Notes under the pieces: generated by a model
The model's input: the letters and a program-made list of their open reading frames with translations, nothing else
What the model was told of the DNA's origin: nothing
Database searches by the model: none
Source: GCA-2746795 sp046496595
GTDB lineage: Bacteria; Chloroflexota; Anaerolineae; Promineifilales; Promineifilaceae
Direction: 5' to 3'
Length of the DNA stretch: 10,014 nucleotides
Assembly (NCBI GenBank): GCA_046496595.1
Contig: JAWOGU010000030.1
Coordinates: forward strand, 1-10,014
Made by a program: the position numbers and the translations under genes
Part shown: positions 1 through 6,281 of the stretch, piece after piece
Layout of the letters: the number at the start of each line of letters is the position of its first letter
Position numbering within the stretch: the first letter of the stretch is position 1

Positions 1-1112
1 GCGTGAATTTGCCATAACAGAGTGCGCCGGTCTGTTTCGTGAGCCAGAAAGAGAGCGCGCTGCCATAATTCTTCAGCGCTGTTGGGGTAGCCGTGCTGCT
101 GGGCGACGACACCCTGGGCGTATATGGCTCGCGCTTGATGTCCGATTAAGTTATCGGCTTCTGCCTGATCATAGAGCCGTTGGGCGTGTTCGGCGGCCAA
201 TTCCAGTTCACCGTTCAGCGCTTCGGTGATGGACAGGCCGTACAGCGTGTGCAGTTCCATATCGAGGTTGCCTGTTTCTTCGCAGATGGCTAATGCCTGC
301 CGCAAATAAGCCAGCGCTTCTGCCATCCGATCCAGTTCGCGCAGACTCAAACCTAAATTACGCCGAATGTCCGCCTCTATGTAGCGCAGCCGACCTTTTT
401 CCGCCATTTCCAACGCTTCTTGGTGATAGACAAGCGCCTGATCCAGAGCATACAAGTGGCGGTAACATTCACCCAGGTTGTTGAGCGTGATGATGTAGCG
501 ATCCTGACGGTTCATCTGGCGGGCCAGTTTGAGACTGATGTTGAAAACGTCAATGGCTTTGTCAAATTGACCGCTGGTGGCATAGGCCACGCCTTTTTCA
601 TTCAGCGAGCGCACCTGACCCTGTACGTCGCCGACCTGTTCATACAAAATTGTGGCCTGGCTGAGTTTATCGGCTGCTTTTTCGGTATGGCCCATGAGGG
701 CATAGGCGCCGCCAATACCAGCCATCGATTGCGCCCGGCCCAGGGGATAGTTGAGAGAATCAGACAGATCGAGGGCTTCCTGATAAACAGTTAAGGCTTG
801 TTCATAGCGGCCTATGCGCCGGTATTGATTGGCGATAGCCACGCGGGCGGTAACGGCATGGATGCCGCTGCCTGCTTCGCGCAAGTACTGCTCGTAAGCA
901 TACAGGGCTGCGACTTGTTCGCCGATGAGACCCAGTAAACGCCCGCGTTCACGCAGGGTTGCCAGCCTGATTTCCTTGATGTCTGAATCGTCGGTTTGAG
1001 GGGATGTTTCGGCGAGAACCTCTGTGTAGAGTTCTGCGGCCTGCCAGAATTGGTTTTCTTTAACGGCCGTTTTCGCCTGTTGATATAGCTGTTCGACTTG
1101 GGTCGGTACCAT
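1..1112 (-). CDS. Tetratricopeptide-repeat (TPR) protein, N-terminal part, runs off the left edge
   Basis: The frame is open on the minus strand from an ATG at 1112-1110 to base 1, giving 370 residues with no stop; the C-terminus lies outside the window. An in-frame TGA sits a few codons upstream of the ATG, so this is the first possible Met, although no strong ribosome binding site is visible. The protein is almost entirely helical repeats of about 40 residues, for example around residues 88-118, 128-160, 168-200, 208-240, 248-280, 288-320 and 326-360. They carry TPR signature positions such as A-x-x-Y-x-x-x-G-x-Y-x-x-A-x-x-x-Y-x-x-A-L. The 40-residue spacing resembles TPR_12/GPSM2-like arrays. 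Such arrays are protein-interaction scaffolds and occur beside regulatory or enzymatic domains; any such domain here would lie beyond the edge. There is no signal peptide or membrane segment. TPR identity is clear, but the cellular role cannot be told. Confidence 0.88.
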   Translation of the reverse strand, partial: MVPTQVEQLYQQAKTAVKENQFWQAAELYTEVLAETSPQTDDSDIKEIRLATLRERGRLLGLIGEQVAALYAYEQYLREAGSGIHAVTARVAIANQYRRIGRYEQALTVYQEALDLSDSLNYPLGRAQSMAGIGGAYALMGHTEKAADKLSQATILYEQVGDVQGQVRSLNEKGVAYATSGQFDKAIDVFNISLKLARQMNRQDRYIITLNNLGECYRHLYALDQALVYHQEALEMAEKGRLRYIEADIRRNLGLSLRELDRMAEALAYLRQALAICEETGNLDMELHTLYGLSITEALNGELELAAEHAQRLYDQAEADNLIGHQARAIYAQGVVAQQHGYPNSAEELWQRALFLAHETDRRTLLWQIH

Positions 1113-1200
1113 AATAGTGCGCTCTAGTCATCCATTACTGGTCTGTCATCTATTTCCAGTTTAACTCATTTTTCCATCCGCACAAAACATCGAGTTCGGG

Positions 1201-1206
1201 TATAAT
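1201..1206 (+). promoter_or_regulatory. Candidate -10 box (TATAAT) for the hydrolase gene
   Basis: A perfect TATAAT lies in the 273-nt gap between the divergent TPR and hydrolase genes. No good -35 hexamer is seen about 17 nt upstream. If used, it would give a leader of roughly 170 nt before the ATG at 1386. I recognised no known riboswitch in that leader. The call rests on one hexamer in an AT-rich patch. Confidence 0.3.
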
Positions 1207-1372
1207 AATTTGTGCTTCGTTCCATTTAACAAAAGCATCGTGGCAGCCAAGGGTATTCTCCGGCAACTGGCGACCCTGTTGTTTCAGACGCCTTATTGCC
1301 TGCCGCTGTGCTCACTTTTCCGGGGTTTGGGAGAATTTCTGACGGAGCCATGCCATCATCCCCGTCATTGTC

Positions 1373-1379
1373 AAGGAGG
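1373..1379 (+). promoter_or_regulatory. Strong ribosome binding site setting the hydrolase start
   Basis: AAGGAGG lies 6 nt before the ATG at 1386. The open frame extends upstream to a TTG at 1296, but the added 30 residues are low-complexity and have no such site. The start is therefore placed at 1386. Confidence 0.85.
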
Positions 1380-1385
1380 TTTTTT

Positions 1386-2336
1386 ATGAGTTTTCGACGA
1401 TCCCTACGTTGGTTTTTCTGGTTGGTCGGGCTGATTATCGCCCTCATCACAGCGATTGCCTTCTTTTTTGCTAAACGGCTTGTCAATCCGCCCCGGCTGC
1501 CCTTATGGGCTACTCCTGGCGATTTGGGACTGGACTATGACGAAATTCAGTTCCCGGCTCAGGATGGCGTGCGTATTTCCGGCTGGTTTGTGCCGGCGGC
1601 AGACGCCGTTCGCAAAGGAGCCACTATTATCCTCATTCATGGCTCGCCCTGGAATCGTTTGGGTGAAGTCGCCGACGATCTTTTCTCTGATCTAACCGGG
1701 CGGAAACCTGTTGATTTACTGCGGTTGGCTTTTGCGCTGCATCAGGATGGCTACCACATCCTCATGTATGACATGCGCAACCACGGGGAGAGCGCCGCCG
1801 CGCCGCCAGTGGCATTTGGGCAAGAAGAAGCCAAAGATTTGCTGGGCGCGCTGGCCTATCTGAATGCGCGTTCGGACGTGGATGCCGGGCGTATCGGCGT
1901 GATTGGCTTCTCCATGGGCGCCAACAGCCTGCTCTATGCCCTGCCGCAAACAGACCAGATTAAAGCGGGCATTGCCGTGCAGCCGATGACGGTTTCCATT
2001 TACAGCCATAAATATGGCCATGATTTATTGGGGCCGTTGAGCACGGCCGTTTTGCCGCTGTCTGAGTTTATGTTCCAGGTAGCCGGAGGCATGTACTTCT
2101 CCGCCTACCGGCCTTCGTTTGCCGCCGCCGGCGCCGGTGACACGCCGGTTCTCTTCATTCAGGGAAACGGCGATCCGTGGGGCGACGTGGAAGATGTGGC
2201 GCAAATTGCCGAAGCCACCCCCAACGCCCGCGGGCCGCTGTTTGTGGAAACGAGCAGCCGCTTTGAAGGTTACCAATACCTCATCGACAATCCCAAGATT
2301 GCCACGGCGTTTTTTGAGCAGGAACTGCCGGAATAG
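1386..2336 (+). CDS. Membrane-anchored alpha/beta hydrolase, apparent catalytic His replaced
   Basis: A 316-residue protein. Residues about 9-29 form one hydrophobic helix after a basic N-terminus, consistent with an uncleaved membrane anchor. The rest is an alpha/beta hydrolase fold: oxyanion-loop H-G at 85-86, D-x-R-x-H-G-x-S at 129-136, nucleophile elbow G-F-S-M-G at 174-178 (Ser176), and an acid in Q-G-N-G-D at 259-263 (Asp263). In this family the catalytic His normally follows about 25-35 residues later, just before a short helix that leads to a 'P...aFF' C-terminus. Here the matching stretch reads S-S-R-F-E-G-Y at 290-296, with Arg292 (codon CGC, 2259-2261) where His is expected. A single base change would separate CGC from CAC. 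The protein may be a degenerate or non-hydrolytic member, the His may come from elsewhere, or there may be a base error. The substrate cannot be predicted. The gene is transcribed alone, divergent from the TPR gene and convergent with the stress-protein gene. Confidence 0.85.
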   Translation: MSFRRSLRWFFWLVGLIIALITAIAFFFAKRLVNPPRLPLWATPGDLGLDYDEIQFPAQDGVRISGWFVPAADAVRKGATIILIHGSPWNRLGEVADDLFSDLTGRKPVDLLRLAFALHQDGYHILMYDMRNHGESAAAPPVAFGQEEAKDLLGALAYLNARSDVDAGRIGVIGFSMGANSLLYALPQTDQIKAGIAVQPMTVSIYSHKYGHDLLGPLSTAVLPLSEFMFQVAGGMYFSAYRPSFAAAGAGDTPVLFIQGNGDPWGDVEDVAQIAEATPNARGPLFVETSSRFEGYQYLIDNPKIATAFFEQELPE

Positions 2337-2339
2337 CAA

Positions 2340-2437
2340 CGTAACCCGAAGGCCGTTGTCCGTAATCCGTAATTCGTAAACCGTAAACCGAAGTTCGGAT
2401 TACGGGTTACGGATTACGGCTAACGGATTACGGATTA
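2340..2437. repeat. 14-unit heptamer array with central dyad, between convergent genes
   Basis: Starting 4 nt after the hydrolase stop, the sequence runs as fourteen in-phase 7-nt units: left-hand units like CGTAATC or CGTAAAC, then right-hand units like CGGATTA. The two halves are complementary around base 2393 (CCGAA-G-TTCGG). Arms 2360-2392 and 2394-2426 match at about 28 of 33 positions, so a long imperfect hairpin can form on either strand. It lies where two convergent transcripts end and could act as a two-way transcription terminator or RNA-stabilising hairpin, although no T-run follows. The structure resembles the short tandemly repeated repetitive (STRR) heptamers described in cyanobacteria. 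Confidence 0.85.
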
Positions 2438-2485
2438 CTGGCCGTTTCCTGCGTCTCGCTCGCCCATCACCGGCGCGGCTTGAAG

Positions 2486-3370
2486 TTAATTCATTTGAAA
2501 TCCTGGCGGCCGAACAATCAACATCGACGCCTGGCTCTCGCGCATCACCTTCACCGTCACACTGCCATACAACCAACGACGCATACCTGTCCGCCCATGG
2601 GTACTCATCACCAACAAGTCAATAGCGTGGAGTTTGGTGAAATCAAGAATGTTGGAAACGGCCGTTCCTTCCATCACAAACAGCTTCACATCCCCGCCCA
2701 AATCCCGCGCAATATGCTCCAGATAACTCATCGCTGTCGTCCGGGTCCACTCAGACAGTTCACGCTCCTTATCTGATTGCATCGCTGAATATCCCGAAGA
2801 TAGCGGCTCATTGACCCGCAGCAGCGTCAATTCAGCGCCTAACCCCCGTGAGATCTCAAACGCCGGTTGGACCGCCTGTTCTGCTAACTCAGACCCATCC
2901 AACGTCACTGCCACCCGCTTAATCAGCTCAGATCGCACCATAAACACAGGACAAGACGCCCCATAAAGCACCCGTTCTGTGATACTGCCCAACTCCCGTG
3001 TCTTGGCGCTCGCCCAACCCTTGGCTGACATCACAATGAGATCCACTGCCTCCGTTTCAGCGGTATCCACGATCAGGCTGGCAGTATCACCATCGACCGC
3101 CATTGCCCGCATGGCAACCCTGGTCGGCGCATACGTAGAAATGAGACCGTCCAGATAATGCCGCACCTCCTCGCGGCTCTCTTCCCGTGAATACTCCGGC
3201 CACGACCAATTATATTCCGTCGCCACCGCCGGCAATGTCATATAAACCGTCTTCATATTGCGCAGCAGAATCACCTCGCCTTCCACCGCTCGCGCCAACT
3301 TCAAAGCAGGACGCAGTGCGCGTTCAGCTTCCGCCGAACCATCCAACGGTACTAAAATTTTGTGAAACAT
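2486..3370 (-). CDS. Universal stress protein with two Usp domains
   Basis: A 294-residue soluble protein made of two tandem UspA-type domains: about 1-145 (starting M-F-H-K-I-L-V-P-L-D-G-S) and about 150-294 (starting near R-V-A-V-T-L-D-G-S). Each ends with the nucleotide-binding pattern x-x-x-G-(9 residues)-G-S: S-A-K-G...G-S in the first and S-T-H-G...G-S in the second. These match the ATP-binding Usp class apart from the first Gly, which is Ser, a common variant. The frame continues upstream to 3463, but those 31 residues are the translation of the heptamer repeat. The start at 3370 has an excellent ribosome binding site. It is the last gene of the minus-strand block, after the acyl carrier protein, separated by about 157 nt of repeats, so shared transcription is possible but not shown. 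Usp proteins are linked to survival under stress; the specific role here is unknown. Confidence 0.92.
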   Translation of the reverse strand: MFHKILVPLDGSAEAERALRPALKLARAVEGEVILLRNMKTVYMTLPAVATEYNWSWPEYSREESREEVRHYLDGLISTYAPTRVAMRAMAVDGDTASLIVDTAETEAVDLIVMSAKGWASAKTRELGSITERVLYGASCPVFMVRSELIKRVAVTLDGSELAEQAVQPAFEISRGLGAELTLLRVNEPLSSGYSAMQSDKERELSEWTRTTAMSYLEHIARDLGGDVKLFVMEGTAVSNILDFTKLHAIDLLVMSTHGRTGMRRWLYGSVTVKVMRESQASMLIVRPPGFQMN

Positions 3371-3382
3371 GATCACCCCCTT
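3371..3382 (-). promoter_or_regulatory. Extended Shine-Dalgarno of the Usp gene
   Basis: On the minus strand AAGGGGGTGATC directly precedes the ATG at 3370. It matches the extended anti-16S consensus AAGGAGGTGATC at 11 of 12 positions, with 5 nt between the G-run and the start codon. It decides the start over the repeat-encoded upstream extension. Confidence 0.75.
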
Positions 3383-3386
3383 TTTG

Positions 3387-3466
3387 AGTGAACGGTAAAC
3401 AGTGAACAGTGAACAGTAAACAGTGTACAGTGGTCGGTTCACTGTAAACTGTACACTGTTCACTGA
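3387..3466. repeat. Heptamer array with dyad (AGTGAAC-type units) upstream of the Usp gene
   Basis: Eleven in-phase 7-nt units run from 3387 to 3463: AGTGAAC, GGTAAAC, AGTGAAC and so on, then their complements such as TGTAAAC and TGTTCAC. Arms 3408-3432 and 3440-3464 are complementary at 22 of 25 positions around a 7-nt loop, so the 5' untranslated region of the Usp message could fold into a strong hairpin ending just before its ribosome binding site. The unit sequence is unlike the array at 2340 but closely resembles the one at 9014. A role in transcript processing or separating expression of Usp from the upstream genes is possible. Confidence 0.85.
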
Positions 3467-3476
3467 TTCTAAATCA

Positions 3477-3546
3477 CGGCATTTTTGCCGCCTACGGCAT
3501 TTTTGCCGCCTACGGCATTTTTGCCGCCTACGGCATTTTTGCCGCC
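3477..3546. repeat. Four tandem copies of an 18-nt hairpin unit overlapping the ACP stop
   Basis: The unit CGGCATTTTTGCCGCCTA occurs at 3477-3494, 3495-3512 and 3513-3530, with a fourth copy lacking the last two bases at 3531-3546. Each contains a perfect 5-bp stem (CGGCA/TGCCG) with a 4-nt loop. On the minus strand the unit is GCGGCAAAAATGCCG plus TAG: it encodes the last five residues (A-A-K-M-P) and stop of the acyl carrier protein. The array therefore looks like tandem duplication of that gene's 3' end. Since 18 is a multiple of three, every copy repeats the same stop in frame. No T-run of terminator type follows. Confidence 0.9.
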
Positions 3547-3791
3547 ACGTACTTCACAATATCATCCAAGGAAACCAGCTTGCCGTAATCCGCTTCCGGA
3601 ATTTCGACGCCCGTTTCGTCGTTCAACGCAATCAACACATTCAGGAAATCAAACGAATCAATATCCAACGTCTCCCGAATATCTTCATCCTGTTCGATTT
3701 CATCAAAATCCGCCTCTGGCGCCACATCCTGCAAAATCGAAATCAAGGTCGCCAATATCTGCTCTTCACTCATCGCGTGTAATGTGCTCAT
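3528..3791 (-). CDS. Acyl carrier protein (phosphopantetheine-binding)
   Basis: An 87-residue acidic, helical protein of normal ACP size. The attachment site reads L-D-I-D-S-F-D-F at 42-49, with Ser46 as the expected 4'-phosphopantetheine site; the usual D-S-L is D-S-F here. The flanking pattern (I-x-x-x-L-x-D at 16-22; D-E-T-G-V-E-I-P; C-terminal V-x-Y-V) is typical of ACPs. The ATG at 3791 has GGAGA six bases upstream, which rules out the longer frame from 3875 that would overlap the E2 end; a second Met at residue 7 is a less likely start. The gene lies 43 nt after E2 and is probably co-transcribed with it. No fatty-acid synthesis gene is nearby, so it may be a specialised carrier serving the dehydrogenase complex, the fused ligase or lipoyl assembly. 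That role is inference. The last five codons and stop lie inside an 18-nt tandem repeat. Confidence 0.9.
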   Translation of the reverse strand: MSTLHAMSEEQILATLISILQDVAPEADFDEIEQDEDIRETLDIDSFDFLNVLIALNDETGVEIPEADYGKLVSLDDIVKYVAAKMP

Positions 3792-3834
3792 AACTTTTCT
3801 CCATTGTGACCATACCTCCCGGAGGCTGCGTCCT

Positions 3835-5175
3835 TTATAATTTTTCTGGCTCCTGTAAATGTTTATTGAGCGCATCCAGGAACTGGCCGCCGGTACGGCC
3901 GTCCGATGCCCGATGATCGCCGGCCAACGTCGCCGTCAGCACAGGCCGAATACCCAACATGCCATACTCAACCCATGGCTGATCAATCACTTTGCCAAAG
4001 CCCACCAATCCCACTTGTGGCGGGTAAATGACGCCATACACCTTTTCTACGCCCATATCGCCCAAATTGGTGAGCGTGATGGTGGCGTCCGTCAGCTCGG
4101 AACTACGCAGCCGCCCGGCGCGTGTGCGTTTGATGAGGTCGCTCATGGCGGCCATCAACTCTTCCAGGCTCTTGAGGTCGGCGTCATGGATGGCGGGTGT
4201 TACCAGGCCGCCTTCACGCAGCGCAATGGCAAAGCCAATATGAATGCCCTCAGACGTGTTCAGGGCGTCATCCAGCCAGTAGCCGTTCAACTGCGGCACG
4301 TCCGCCAGCGCCTTCGCTGTCGCTTTAATCAGCAGCACAACCGGCAAAATCCGGTCTCGAATGGAGCGCCGCAAATTCTCCGCTTCCAGCCACGCCAGCG
4401 GTTTGGACATGTCGATGCGGGTTTCCAGGTAATAATGCGGAATCTCCCGATTCGACCGGGCCATGGCCGCCGCAATCGCCCGCCGCATACTGGCCTGAAA
4501 CACCGCCGATCCTTTTTGCACGGGTTCCTGCTTTGCTTCTTCAACTGGCACTGCTTCAGCCATGACAGGCTCTGGTTTCTCAACCGGTCTTGCTTCAGCC
4601 ACCACAGGCTCCGGCTTCTGGGGCGCCTGCCGCTGCGGCGCTGCCTCTTTTTCGGCTTCTCCGGGCGTAGATTTACGCTGCGTCTCTTTTGCCAGCCGCT
4701 CCACGTCTTCCCGGTTGATCACGCCATGCGGTCCCGTACCCACTGCCTGGCTCAAATCTACGCCCAACTCGGCGGCGAGTTTCCGCGCCACCGGGGACAC
4801 GCGCACCCGATCTCCATTTTTGGCCGATTCAGGTTTCGCCGGTTTCAGAACAGCCTTCTGGTCCATGGGATGGGCGTCACCCCCTGCCATGGCAAGCTGC
4901 TTCTCCTCCCTTTGGGGGGAAACGGAGAGGGGGGCCTCGCCGTCTGCCTGCACCAGAGCGATGACTGACCCCACGGGAACGGCCGTTCCTGGTTTAATGA
5001 GCAGTTCTGTGATCACCCCTTCCTCAAAAATCTCGATGTCTATCACGCCTTTGGCCGTTTCCACAGAAGCAATCACGTCGCCCCGCTTGACGCGGTCGCC
5101 TGGTTTAAAAAACCACTCGTAAAGCGTGCCTTCTTCCATGTCCGCACCCAGGCTGGGCATTTTAAATTCAGACAT
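3835..5175 (-). CDS. pdhC: Dihydrolipoamide acyltransferase, E2 of a pyruvate-dehydrogenase-type complex
   Basis: A 446-residue protein with the full E2 layout. Residues 1-76 are a single lipoyl domain with the lipoylated lysine in E-T-A-K-G (Lys42). A Pro/Ala/Glu-rich linker leads to a peripheral-subunit-binding domain at about 123-161 (V-S-P-V-A-R-K-L-A...G-T-G-P-H-G-V-I), which docks E1 or E3. A second flexible linker with a duplicated K-P-E-P-V-x-A-E-A motif (188-208) follows. The catalytic acyltransferase domain is about 222-446, with the active-site D-H-R-x-x-D-G at 420-426 (His421, Asp425). It transfers the acyl group from lipoyl to CoA and forms the core of the cytoplasmic complex. 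The start overlaps the E1 beta stop by 8 nt, which suggests translational coupling. Pyruvate is the likely substrate from context, but acetoin or branched-chain 2-oxoacid complexes use the same domains. Confidence 0.93.
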   Translation of the reverse strand: MSEFKMPSLGADMEEGTLYEWFFKPGDRVKRGDVIASVETAKGVIDIEIFEEGVITELLIKPGTAVPVGSVIALVQADGEAPLSVSPQREEKQLAMAGGDAHPMDQKAVLKPAKPESAKNGDRVRVSPVARKLAAELGVDLSQAVGTGPHGVINREDVERLAKETQRKSTPGEAEKEAAPQRQAPQKPEPVVAEARPVEKPEPVMAEAVPVEEAKQEPVQKGSAVFQASMRRAIAAAMARSNREIPHYYLETRIDMSKPLAWLEAENLRRSIRDRILPVVLLIKATAKALADVPQLNGYWLDDALNTSEGIHIGFAIALREGGLVTPAIHDADLKSLEELMAAMSDLIKRTRAGRLRSSELTDATITLTNLGDMGVEKVYGVIYPPQVGLVGFGKVIDQPWVEYGMLGIRPVLTATLAGDHRASDGRTGGQFLDALNKHLQEPEKL

Positions 5176-6175
5176 ATTCGCCTACCATCCTTTGCGCTCC
5201 CGCCACGATAGACGCCACTTGCGGGATAGCCGCTTCTTCCATATGTTTGGCATAAGGGATTGGTACTTCGGCGGCGCAGACCCGTGTCACAGGCGCATCC
5301 AGATCGTAGAAAGCCTGCTCCATGATGCAGGCGCTGATTTCGGCCGAAATGCCGCCCGACTTCCACCCTTCATCGACGATCAGCACGCGGTGAGTTTTGC
5401 GCACGGAGGCCATGATGGTTTCATTGTCCAACGGCCGCAGCACCCGCAGATCAATCACTTCTACATTTTGCCCGGCGGCGGCCAGTTCTGCGGCCGCTTC
5501 CAGGGATTTGTGCAAACTTAAACCGTAGGTGAGGATGGTCAGGTCTTTGCCTTCACGGTGAATCTTTGCTTTTTCGATGTCCACGGGAACGGCTTCAACT
5601 GGAATTTCCCCTTTCATATTGTAGAGCAGCGTATGCTCGAAGATGAGTACCGGGTCCGGATCGTCGAGGGCTGGCTGCAACATGCCTCGGGCATCTTCCA
5701 GGGTGGCTGGCGTCAGCACTTTGAGGCCGGGGATGTGGGCGTACCAGCCTTCCAGGCTGTGGGCGTGCTGAGCGGCCAACTGCTTGCCGCCGCCCGTCGC
5801 CATGCGAATGACCACGGGCACGTTGAACTGCCCGCCCGACATGTGCAGAATGGTGGCGGCGTTGTTCATGATCTGGTCGGCCGCCAGCAGGCTGAAGTTG
5901 ACGGTCATAATTTCAACGATGGGGCGCATCCCGGCGATGGCCGCGCCAATGCCGGCGCCGGTGAAGGCGGATTCGGATAAGGGGGTGTCCCGGATGCGCT
6001 CCGGGCCAAATTCTTCTAACAAGCCCATGCTCACCGCAAAGCCGCCGCCGTAGCGGCCTACGTCTTCGCCCATGAGGAAAACACGCTCGTCTTTGAGCAT
6101 TGCCTCCCGGATGCCGGCGCGCACAGCTTCACGGTATGTCATGGTGACCATTTCTGGTTGTCCGTTTGTTTTCAT
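5168..6175 (-). CDS. pdhB: 2-oxoacid (pyruvate) dehydrogenase E1 beta subunit
   Basis: A 335-residue protein of normal length for the beta chain of heterotetrameric E1. It shows the transketolase pyrimidine-binding domain first: M-G-E-D-V with the cofactor-activating Glu37, P-L-S-E-S at 65-69, A-Q-H-A-H-S-L-E at 135-142 with the conserved active-site His137, and H-I-P-G-L-K-V. The C-terminal transketolase domain follows (L-R-P-L-D, D-E-G-W-K-S-G-G-I). With the alpha part of the upstream fusion it would form the thiamine-diphosphate enzyme that decarboxylates pyruvate and acetylates E2. AGGAG nine bases before the ATG at 6175 supports this start; another Met at residue 9 has no such site. It lies 106 nt after the fusion gene, across a repeat element, and overlaps E2 by 8 nt. 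Confidence 0.93.
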   Translation of the reverse strand: MKTNGQPEMVTMTYREAVRAGIREAMLKDERVFLMGEDVGRYGGGFAVSMGLLEEFGPERIRDTPLSESAFTGAGIGAAIAGMRPIVEIMTVNFSLLAADQIMNNAATILHMSGGQFNVPVVIRMATGGGKQLAAQHAHSLEGWYAHIPGLKVLTPATLEDARGMLQPALDDPDPVLIFEHTLLYNMKGEIPVEAVPVDIEKAKIHREGKDLTILTYGLSLHKSLEAAAELAAAGQNVEVIDLRVLRPLDNETIMASVRKTHRVLIVDEGWKSGGISAEISACIMEQAFYDLDAPVTRVCAAEVPIPYAKHMEEAAIPQVASIVAGAQRMVGEYV

Positions 6176-6199
6176 ATCGTAGCTCTCCTAAAGCTCTAA

Positions 6200-6277
6200 C
6201 CGCAGAGAGCGCGGAGGACGCGGAGAAAACCCTTTTGCAAGCTTTGGATGTATCTGCGTCATCTGCGTTATCTGCGG
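6200..6277. repeat. Inverted array of 9-nt units between the fusion gene and E1 beta
   Basis: Three 9-nt-period units like AGCGCGGAG/GACGCGGAG (about 6200-6225) face three units like ATCTGCGTC/ATCTGCGTT (6252-6277). The arms are complementary at about 20 of 26 positions around a 26-nt loop. The element fills most of the 106-nt gap and would form a hairpin in the operon transcript. It has the same architecture as the heptamer arrays in this window but a 9-nt period. It could adjust the amount of E1 beta message relative to the upstream gene. Confidence 0.75.
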
Positions 6278-6281
6278 ATCA

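Noticed and set aside
1207..1385. Riboswitch in the hydrolase leader
   Set aside because: I compared it with the cyclic-di-GMP, cobalamin, SAM and preQ1 consensus patterns I know and found no convincing match.
2340..2437. Classic rho-independent terminator
   Set aside because: The hairpin is long and imperfect and no T-run follows on either strand; kept as a repeat with a possible termination role only.
3371..3463. 31-residue N-terminal extension of the Usp protein
   Set aside because: It is the translation of the heptamer array; the strong Shine-Dalgarno before 3370 and the domain start M-F-H-K-I-L-V-P place the start at 3370.
3477..3546. CRISPR array
   Set aside because: The 18-nt units are contiguous with no spacers and arise from a gene end.
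3792..3875. Longer ACP start overlapping the E2 end
   Set aside because: The extra 28 residues are unlike ACP and overlap the E2 C-terminus; GGAGA before the ATG at 3791 fits better.
3859..4968. Long plus-strand frame of 369 residues opposite E2
   Set aside because: It is antisense to a fully recognisable E2 gene; the Arg/His/Cys-rich composition is a shadow of E2 codons.
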